A stretch of 17,030 nt of DNA from DASPKX01 sp035627835. GTDB taxonomy: Bacteria; Verrucomicrobiota; Verrucomicrobiia; Limisphaerales; SXQI01. Within the stretch, counting starts at the first letter, position 1. Every line of letters begins with the position of its first letter. The DNA lies in contig DASPKX010000140.1 in the NCBI GenBank assembly GCA_035627835.1, forward strand, positions 1-17,030. Reading direction: 5' to 3'. The notes beneath the pieces are model-generated. The model worked only from the letters and a program-made list of their open reading frames with translations. It did no database searches and was not told the DNA's origin. This document shows, one piece after another, positions 8,632 through 15,492 of this stretch. Made by a program: the position numbers and the translations under genes.

Positions 8632-9526
8632 AGAATTGCGCGTCTGCAGAAGCGGCAACGGACATGCTGACGCGTTCGTCTGTCAGGCCTGCGCTAAAGA
8701 CGTCATTGGTCGTCCAGGCCCCCACGACTAAGTTCGTTGTGCTCAGCACGGTGTTGCGCGTGTGGGCGGGAGCGGTGAACTCGAACCGGAAATTTGCGCC
8801 GTCAAATCTAATGTTCTCCAGCAACATGCCCGGGACGCTGTACCCCACCTCCAATAGCGGCGCGTTAGGCTCATCCTCGCGGGAGCCAAAACGCCTGGCG
8901 GTCCGCGTCACTTGCTCGGATGCAGAGATCATGGCCCAGCCGAAGTTCTGAGACGGATTTTTGAGCCAGAAGCGGAGGTCGGCAATCAACGCATCGGCAC
9001 TCGGGAAGAGATACGGTGAATCTCCGGTGCCGTAGACAAATACATCTGAACTCGGCGTGGTTGAGTAATCAGAGCCGAAGGCGCCGCCCGGCTGCGACCA
9101 GAGTTCCTGCCCATGCAGACGCGCATTCCATGTGGCCTCTCCGGTGGTGGCGGGTTCTCCCTGGCCGGGTGGTGATGTCCTCGGTATTTTGTTTCCCTCA
9201 CTCCATGGTTTGAGGACGCGGTGCAATCGAAAGTTCGATGCTTCACCTCCACCTGCAGGTTCGCCCACCACGCTCACCGTCAATGTGGCGTTTGTAATGA
9301 TCGCTCCGGCGGGAATGGAACTGAGATCGAACTTCAGCAGGGCGCGATTGCGCAGGGGCGTGTTGGCAATCGAACCGGAGTTGATGAACACCTGCGCGCC
9401 TGCATTGTTCGTGGGGTCGTGCTCGATCAGTGTTGTGTCTGCGATCGGACGCAGCGTCACGACTGCCCCGTCAAGAGCCGCAATCGCGACCAAACCGCAC
9501 AGGCACGCTGGAACCCTCCCAAACAT
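8606..9526 (-). CDS. Secreted DNRLRE (CBM96-type) domain protein with C-terminal FFR module
   Basis: A 306-residue protein with an amino-terminal signal peptide (cleavage likely after about residue 20, LDGA; the Cys-containing stretch does not make a good lipobox). Residues about 24-229 match the DNRLRE/CBM96 fold: an opening like LRPIADTTLIEHDPTNNAG, then RALLKFDLSSIPAGAIITNATL, the hallmark 'rsllrFDls.iP.g..I..A.L' phrase, and later ARRFGSREDEPNAPLLEV. Family members bind or decorate extracellular polysaccharides; no catalytic residues are seen. The final about 65 residues form a separate module ending SADAQFFRV, similar to the tails of two other secreted proteins here. The ATG at 9526 is preceded by GAGG at suitable spacing. 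It lies 42 bases downstream of the TPR gene on the same strand and could be its operon partner. Confidence 0.87.
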   Translation of the reverse strand: MFGRVPACLCGLVAIAALDGAVVTLRPIADTTLIEHDPTNNAGAQVFINSGSIANTPLRNRALLKFDLSSIPAGAIITNATLTVSVVGEPAGGGEASNFRLHRVLKPWSEGNKIPRTSPPGQGEPATTGEATWNARLHGQELWSQPGGAFGSDYSTTPSSDVFVYGTGDSPYLFPSADALIADLRFWLKNPSQNFGWAMISASEQVTRTARRFGSREDEPNAPLLEVGYSVPGMLLENIRFDGANFRFEFTAPAHTRNTVLSTTNLVVGAWTTNDVFSAGLTDERVSMSVAASADAQFFRVHSEPQ

Positions 9527-9568
9527 CGGCCCTCAATATGGCGCCTGCGCGCCACCGCAACAACGCGA

Positions 9569-11221
9569 TTACTTCTTCGCGCTGGCTTCTTCGATCGCTT
9601 TTTCCAAATCCGCGTTCTTTGGGTGCCCGCCAGAGAGTGACTTCTGGTAATGATGCTTTGCGAGCTGCGGGAACGCTGGGTTTTGCGTTGCGTAAATAAC
9701 CGCCAGGTTGTGGTGCGCGGAAGGGTTGTTTGGGCTGAGGCTGATCGATTTGCGCAAAGCGGCTTCAGCGGCGGCGCGCTGGCCCTTTTGGCTTAACGTG
9801 ATGCCCAGGTAATTTTGCGTCTCGGCATTGTTCGGCTCCAATTGCGCCGCGCGGCTCAGGTGGTCGAGAGCATCGTCGTAATTATTTTGGCGGAAGCGCA
9901 GGATGCCAAACAGCATGTGGCTGTAAGCGTCCTCTGGGGCCACTTGCACCGCGCGCTTCAGGTTTTTGTCTGCTTCGTCGAGCTTGCCACCTTCGAGCTG
10001 CACGGCCGCAAGGTTCGCCAGCGTGTAAACATTATCCTCATCGAGCTTCAGCACCTGCGCATATTTCTCCTCGGCTTCCTGGAAGCGGCGCGCGCTGAAG
10101 GCTTGCTGCGCTTCACGCACGAGGGCCCCGGCCCCCGCTGGAACCACTGGGCCGCTCCGCTTCGCGGGAGCTGCGGCGGCAACATTATTCGTTGCGGCGA
10201 GCGCCACGGCTGGCGCTTTCATCAAGGCAAGCTCTTCTGCCGAGTACGGCTCCTTCTGAGCTTCTAATGCCTGGATGCGGGCGCGGAGAGTGGCGACCTC
10301 ATTGTTATCCCCGCCCTTGCTTCCCTTCTTCTTTAAATCCTGCTTGAGCTTGGTGACTTCCTGCTCGAGGTCTGCGCGCTCTTCCTCGAGCTTGGCCATA
10401 CGTTTTGCGGTGGCTTTCTCTTCCTTCGCGCTCTGGGCTTTCTTTAGCTCAGTGCGGGCGGTTCCAAGTTCGGTTTCCCGCTCAGCAAGAGCGCTCCGCA
10501 GGCTGGCGATCTCGCGCTGAAGTTTCTCCGTTGATCCACCCTTTTCAGTTGCGTTCTCCAGTTGCTGAAGGAGGGCTTTGCGTTCGTCAGCCGCTTTGGC
10601 CAACTCGCCCTTCAACTCTTCAATCTGTTTGCGAGCCGCTGCGGTTTGCGCCGGGTCAGCTCCTTTGTTCGCACGCTCCTGCTTCAAGCCCACCTCGAGC
10701 AAATCGCGCTCCTTCTGCAACGTCTTGATGCGCTCTTCCGCCTTCGCCAGTTCGCGTGGATCACTTCCCGCAGGTTGAACCGCCAAAGCTTCTTTCAATT
10801 TCTCATTGAGCGTAGCGACCTCGCCTTGAAGCTGCGCGATATGCTGATTGAGTTGCTGGATCTGGGCATCGCGAGGATCTGATGCGCGGCCGGGTTGCCC
10901 TTGCTGGGGCCGAGCCGGCGTTTGGCGGGCTGGTGTCGTCTGGGCAGGCGCTGGCATGTCGCCCAGGCGCTCACCCAGGTACTTCAATCGATATTCGACG
11001 ATGGCCTTGTTCCAATCGGGAGAATTCTTTTGCAGCTCCTGCAACCCTTTTTGGGCTTCCAGGTAACGGTTCCGAGCCGCCGCGCTGTTGCCGCTTTGGC
11101 GCAGGTCATCCGCCTCGAGGATCATGTTGTACAGCGAGATGTACGTTTGATCCGCGCTGGCGGCCTGGAGGTTGGCTGTCGTGAGGGCGACGCCAAGGGC
11201 AACAACTGAAAACCACTTCAT
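9569..11221 (-). CDS. Exported coiled-coil protein with C-terminal TPR repeats
   Basis: A 550-residue protein. Residues 1 to about 22 are a signal peptide (MKWFSVVALGVALTTANLQA). An amino-terminal helical segment (about 25-80, with YLEAQKGLQELQKNSPDWNK) looks like a tetratricopeptide hairpin. A Pro/Gln/Ala-rich linker follows (about 90-115), then a long, strongly heptad-patterned, charged coiled coil (about 118-320), an Ala/Pro-rich spacer, and four to five TPR units from about 368 to 537 with consensus pieces such as AEEKYAQVLKLDEDN and ALDHLSRAAQLEPNNAETQNYLG. TPR plus coiled coil points to a periplasmic scaffold or envelope assembly factor; no enzymatic domain is present and I do not recognise a named gene. 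The ATG at 11221 has no convincing Shine-Dalgarno sequence. It precedes the DNRLRE gene by 42 bases. Confidence 0.88.
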   Translation of the reverse strand: MKWFSVVALGVALTTANLQAASADQTYISLYNMILEADDLRQSGNSAAARNRYLEAQKGLQELQKNSPDWNKAIVEYRLKYLGERLGDMPAPAQTTPARQTPARPQQGQPGRASDPRDAQIQQLNQHIAQLQGEVATLNEKLKEALAVQPAGSDPRELAKAEERIKTLQKERDLLEVGLKQERANKGADPAQTAAARKQIEELKGELAKAADERKALLQQLENATEKGGSTEKLQREIASLRSALAERETELGTARTELKKAQSAKEEKATAKRMAKLEEERADLEQEVTKLKQDLKKKGSKGGDNNEVATLRARIQALEAQKEPYSAEELALMKAPAVALAATNNVAAAAPAKRSGPVVPAGAGALVREAQQAFSARRFQEAEEKYAQVLKLDEDNVYTLANLAAVQLEGGKLDEADKNLKRAVQVAPEDAYSHMLFGILRFRQNNYDDALDHLSRAAQLEPNNAETQNYLGITLSQKGQRAAAEAALRKSISLSPNNPSAHHNLAVIYATQNPAFPQLAKHHYQKSLSGGHPKNADLEKAIEEASAKK

Positions 11222-11299
11222 AGCTGCCGGAACATACGAAAGCCGCGCTCCGGGCGTAAAGCCCTTTCAGCGCCGCCTCCCGGCGGGGGCAGAAGGGTT

Positions 11300-11325
11300 T
11301 CCCGCAGAGGCGCAAAGAGGCGGAG
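11300..11325 (+). repeat. Short intergenic repeat, copy A (tcccgcagaggcgcaaag core)
   Basis: A 26-base unit whose first 18 bases match the reverse complement of copy B at 17 of 18 positions. Similar 'CGCAGAGGCGCAAAG' strings are, from general knowledge, common in intergenic regions of verrucomicrobial and related genomes. Confidence 0.6.
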
Positions 11326-11360
11326 GGGAGGAAAGGCATAAGCGGCCCGAGGCAACCGTG

Positions 11361-11399
11361 GGGGATCTAAACCCAATGACTCACTATTGGGGTTTCTCC
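11361..11399 (+). other. Imperfect hairpin upstream of carB
   Basis: AAACCCAAT (11369-11377) pairs with ATTGGGGTTT (11386-11395) with one bulged G, closing an eight-base loop. The stem is extended by GGGG (11361-11364) pairing with CTCC (11396-11399) across a four-base bulge. No T-run follows directly, so a simple intrinsic terminator is unlikely. It could be a leader RNA structure or a mobile palindromic relic. Confidence 0.45.
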
Positions 11400-11422
11400 A
11401 AGTCGCTCGGTCCAGTCCTCTT

Positions 11423-11449
11423 CTCTGCGGCCTTTGCGCCTGTGCGGGA
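11423..11449 (-). repeat. Short intergenic repeat, copy B (inverted relative to copy A)
   Basis: Its reverse complement begins tcccgcacaggcgcaaag, differing from copy A at one of 18 positions and then diverging. The A/B pair could fold into a stem with a loop of about 100 bases containing the internal hairpin. Confidence 0.6.
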
Positions 11450-11524
11450 GATCTTTTTTTCGGGGCCTGTGGAGCCAAAAAACGAATGACAGAGGGGCAT
11501 CTTGCCTTTAGCTTCACCGCGTTT

Positions 11525-13035
<1,511 letters not shown>

Positions 13036-13039
<4 letters not shown>

Positions 13040-13716
13040 CGCCGCTGGTTAAACGACTCTTGCGAGTATTTTTCGCGAACGAGTTGCTCGGCCGCAGCCA
13101 CAAGCGTTGAAGGCAGCTCCAGGTTCTGGAAAGCGTCTGCGCCGAACTGCGGTCCGACTGCGAGCATTGCAGCTTCCCAGGCTCCCCGCTGCACGTTGCG
13201 CGGCGTCGGCTGCACGGAGCCTTGAATCAGCAGCCCCGTTTTGCTGCGCCGCTGCGCTGCCCCGGCAATCTTTCGCCCCCCTGCCAGCAAATCGAATTGC
13301 TCGGCCCCGATAAAGCATTGGCCGACACCTTCAGGAATCGGCCCGGGGGCGAGACTGGTCGCGACCTTGCAACGATCCAGCGCTGCCTGCACCCAGGAAT
13401 GAATCCGCCGGTAACTCTCTGTCGCGAGCGCCTCGTACCATTCGTGCCCTGCGGGAATAACCACGCTGTAGGTCCAATCAGCATCATGTGGCACAAGCCC
13501 TCCGCCGGTTGGGCGCCGAATCAGCGGGCGCAACGGCGTCCAGCCCGCGACCTCGGAGTATTTCTGGAAATAACCAAACGTCGCCGCTGGCTCGCTCCAC
13601 CCATAGAACCGCAACACTGGCCCAGGTAGTTCTGGCGCCGCGTTCATGAGGGCCTCATCCAGCGCCATGTTAAACGACGGCGAGTTGATTGTGAGTGGAA
13701 GGTGCAACCAGCGCAC
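13036..13716 (-). CDS. Octanoyltransferase LipM-like / lipoate-protein ligase A family protein
   Basis: A 226-residue single-domain protein of the biotin/lipoate transferase fold. Visible motifs: FNMALDEALM (15-24), VLRFYGW (34-40), RRPTGGGLVPHDADWTYSV (67-85) and GGRKIAGAAQRR (146-157), with the lipoate-pocket Lys149. Cys134 in GQCFIGAEQF falls where Bacillus LipM has its catalytic Cys (CF upstream of GRKVAGSAQ), and the accessory carboxy-terminal domain of E. coli LplA is absent. Both favour octanoyl transfer from acyl carrier protein to lipoyl domains over ATP-dependent lipoate ligation. The frame stays open upstream to a TTG at 13845, but conserved sequence begins at a GTG (13716), RWLHLPLTINSP, which I take as the start; no clear ribosome site is present. 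It converges on carB with a four-base overlap. The family call is sure; the LipM assignment is moderate. Confidence 0.85.
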
Positions 13717-13772
13717 ACGTGGAGTGTACAGGGCGGCCAGCCCTTCGTCAGTGAGCTTTAAGGAAGAAAATG

Positions 13773-13798
13773 TCCCGCGGAGACGCCGAGTAGCAGAG
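13773..13798 (+). repeat. Short intergenic repeat, copy C
   Basis: tcccgcggagacgccgag and following bases align with copy A (11300-11325) at about 20 of 26 positions in the same orientation. It looks like a diverged member of the same family. Confidence 0.5.
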
Positions 13799-13810
13799 AG
13801 AAGCAAAGAA

Positions 13811-13864
13811 CTCAACCTAAAGGTTGAGACTACACGCGCCCGCAATCATCAACGCGCGATCTCC
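13811..13864 (+). repeat. REP-like palindromic repeat, copy 1
   Basis: Perfect 8-base stem ctcaacctaaaggttgag (13811-13828) with a two-base loop, followed by a tail starting ACTACACGCGCCCGCA and ending AACGCGCGATCTCC. The tail recurs in copy 3. Confidence 0.75.
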
Positions 13865-13868
13865 CCTG

Positions 13869-13892
13869 GTGGAAGGTGCGACCAAAGCACAC
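13869..13892. repeat. 24-base near-duplicate of the start of the LipM-like gene
   Basis: gtggaaggtgcgaccaaagc plus four bases matches 13695-13718, which spans the GTG start of the LipM-like gene, at 21 of 24 positions in the same orientation. It is too short to be a functional gene copy. Confidence 0.5.
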
Positions 13893-13911
13893 CCGCACTC
13901 TAAATTGGAAC

Positions 13912-13936
13912 CACGATGAAGTCAGCCGACTTCGTG
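13912..13936 (+). other. Hairpin CACGA(TGA)AGTC-AGCC-GACTTCGTG
   Basis: A 9-base-pair stem with a three-base bulge and a four-base loop (perfect inner stem GAAGTC/GACTTC). No T-run follows, so it is not an obvious terminator. It may belong to the repeat cluster. Confidence 0.45.
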
Positions 13937-13987
13937 CTCCTTCTCCTCGTGTCGTCGCAAATTTGAAGTTTCGCTGCCCTGCTTCCT

Positions 13988-14011
13988 TGTAGCCGCAACT
14001 TTTAAGTTGCG
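13988..14011 (-). repeat. REP-like palindromic repeat, copy 2 (inverted)
   Basis: cgcaacttttaagttgcg (13994-14011) has an 8-base stem and a two-base loop. It is preceded by TGTAGC, the reverse complement of the GCTACA that follows the stem in copy 3. Stem bases are changed in compensating pairs relative to copy 1. Confidence 0.65.
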
Positions 14012-14034
14012 CGGATCATCCAAAGCCAAAGGAA

Positions 14035-14104
14035 CTCAACCTAAAGGTGGAGGCTACACGCGCCCGCAGTCATCGCGCCCGCCAACCATCAACGCGCAAT
14101 CTCC
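14035..14104 (+). repeat. REP-like palindromic repeat, copy 3
   Basis: ctcaacctaaaggtggag (14035-14052) matches copy 1 with one stem mismatch. It is followed by the same tail (CTACACGCGCCCGCA...AACGCGCAATCTCC), with an extra unit of about 16 bases, a tandem copy of CGCGCCCGC plus about seven bases. Confidence 0.72.
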
Positions 14105-14118
14105 GCTGTTCTCTTCTG

Positions 14119-14138
14119 AATCTGCGGAATCTGCGGAT
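14119..14138 (+). repeat. Tandem AATCTGCGG motif
   Basis: Two direct copies of AATCTGCGG followed by AT. Comparable 'AATCTGCGxAATCTGCGG' strings are, from general knowledge, frequent in intergenic DNA of several phyla. Confidence 0.45.
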
Positions 14139-14207
14139 GTCCTCCTTCCTTTTCAGCTAGCCCACCTTGCGGTCTCGCTGCCCGCAAGCAACACTGGCGC
14201 GGTCCGC

Positions 14208-15481
14208 ATGGAGCAGAAACCGCATCATCCCGCCGATATCGCAGATGAGCTGGAGCGCCTGACCGCTCGGGAAGCGCAACAGGAGCTTCGCGACCTCGGG
14301 CCGGAGGATGCCGCTGCTGTTCTCGCGGAGCTGGAGGAAGAATCACGCCCCGCGGTTCTTGAGGGGATGTCCAATTCCGAGGTGGCGGCAATTCTCAGCG
14401 AGATGCCGCACGAGGATGCTGCGGATGTTCTGGCCGAGATTCCGCTTTCGCAGCAGGCCGCCGTTCTCGAAAACCTGCCGGCCGAGGACCAGGGGCCGAT
14501 CAGCCGCTTGATGACGTACCCGCCGGACACGGCTGGCGGCATCATGACGGATCAGTACCTCACGTTGCGCAGCGAGCAAACGGTGGAGTGCGCCATCCAG
14601 CACATCCGCAATCTTGGCGAGGAATATCGTGACCAGGTTCTCTACCTCTACGTCACCGAAGGCGCAGGGAAGCTTGTCGGGATCGTGTCGCTTCATGACC
14701 TGGTGTTCAAACGGCCGGAGCGAAAGATCGCGGACGTCATGCGCACAGATGTCGCGCACGTCTTTGTCGATGACGACCAGGAGCATGTCGCGCAGTTGTT
14801 TGAGCGTTACCACTACATGCTCTGCCTGTTTTGGAACGCGACCATCGCCTTGTGGGCCTGGTTCTCGCCAGCGACGTGGTGGACGTGCTCCAGGAGGAAG
14901 CGACTGAAGACATGCAGCGCATGGTCGGTATTTCGGAAGAGGAGCGCGTGCTTACTCCATGGCGCCTTTCCATTCGGCGACGCCTCCCATGGCTTTGCGT
15001 AAATCTTGTGACAGCTTTCCTCGCGGCGGCCGTTGTGGGGTTGTTCGAGGAAACCATCGCCGCATGGACCGCTCTCGCGATTTTCCTGCCGATTGTCGCG
15101 GGCCAGGGCGGGAACGCAGGAACGCAAACACTCACGGTGGTTATCCGGGACATGGCCCTGGGTCACTTAGCGCCAGGGGACGGCAAAAAAGCTTTAGCGA
15201 AAGAAATGACTCTGGGCATGGTCAATGGCCTGGCTATCGGCTTGATCGTGGGCATTACCAGCTACATCTGGAAAGGCAGCGCCGCGCTTGGGCTGGTCAT
15301 TGGCGCTGCCATGATTTTGAACATGATCATGGCTGGCTTCGCCGGCGTGGCGATTCCGTTTGTCCTTAAGGCCTTCCGCGTGGACCCGGCTCTCGCCTCG
15401 AGCATCTTCGTCACGACCGTGACGGATGTGGCGGGCTTTTTCTTCTTCCTTGGTTTGGCCGCGCTCGTCGTTTACCGGTGA
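14208..15481 (+). pseudogene. mgtE: Magnesium transporter MgtE, frameshifted
   Basis: From the ATG at 14208 one frame encodes an MgtE amino-terminal helical domain (repeats like VLAELEEESRPAVLEGM, then LMTYPPDTAGGIMTDQ) and the first CBS domain. Within the second CBS domain the reading fails after ...ERYHYML (about 14820). The expected continuation LPVLERDHRLVGLVLASDVVDVLQEEATED is in another frame from 14822. That frame carries the five-helix pore, including PIVAGQGGNAGTQTLTVVIRDMALG and the conserved Asp of TDVAGFFFFLGLA. Restoring one base (ctctg to ctcctg) would give about 424 residues, a normal size. MgtE dimers import Mg2+ and are gated by Mg2+ binding at the amino-terminal and CBS domains. 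All motifs are otherwise intact, so a sequencing error or very recent mutation is as likely as a true pseudogene. The open frame upstream to 14007 runs through repeats and is not counted. Confidence 0.88.
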
Positions 15482-15492
15482 CCCGAGCAGCT

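Larger units (their letters stand above)
11222..11524. other. Repeat-bearing intergenic region between the TPR gene and carB
   Basis: No convincing gene is present. The region holds two oppositely oriented copies of a short GC-rich repeat and between them a long imperfect hairpin. A TTG (11387) and an ATG (11486) lie in frame with carB, but residues encoded before 11525 have no counterpart in CarB. Divergent promoters for the TPR gene and carB must lie here; no clear boxes are seen. A run of seven T follows the second repeat copy (11454-11460). Confidence 0.6.
13717..14207. other. Repeat-rich intergenic region between the LipM-like gene and mgtE
   Basis: No gene-like frame is supported. The 491 bases hold a third copy of the GC-rich repeat, three copies of an 18-base palindrome (two direct with shared tails, one inverted), a near-duplicate of the start of the LipM-like gene, another hairpin and a tandem AATCTGCGG motif. 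Promoters for both flanking divergent genes must be in or near this stretch but are not recognisable. Confidence 0.65.

Noticed and set aside
11387..11524. Amino-terminal extension of CarB from TTG 11387 or ATG 11486
   Set aside because: The extra residues have no CarB counterpart and the first part comes from repeat and hairpin DNA. The ATG at 11525 aligns with the universal MPKRTDI start.
13717..13845. Amino-terminal extension of the LipM-like protein to a TTG at 13845
   Set aside because: It would translate part of repeat copy C and palindrome copy 1; family similarity begins at RWLHLPL after the GTG at 13716.
13811..14138. Possible CRISPR array
   Set aside because: Copies are few, in mixed orientation and irregularly spaced, with conserved tails instead of unique spacers, and no cas genes are nearby.
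14007..14207. Amino-terminal extension of MgtE from a TTG at 14007
   Set aside because: The added residues come from the palindromic repeat region and match nothing in MgtE.
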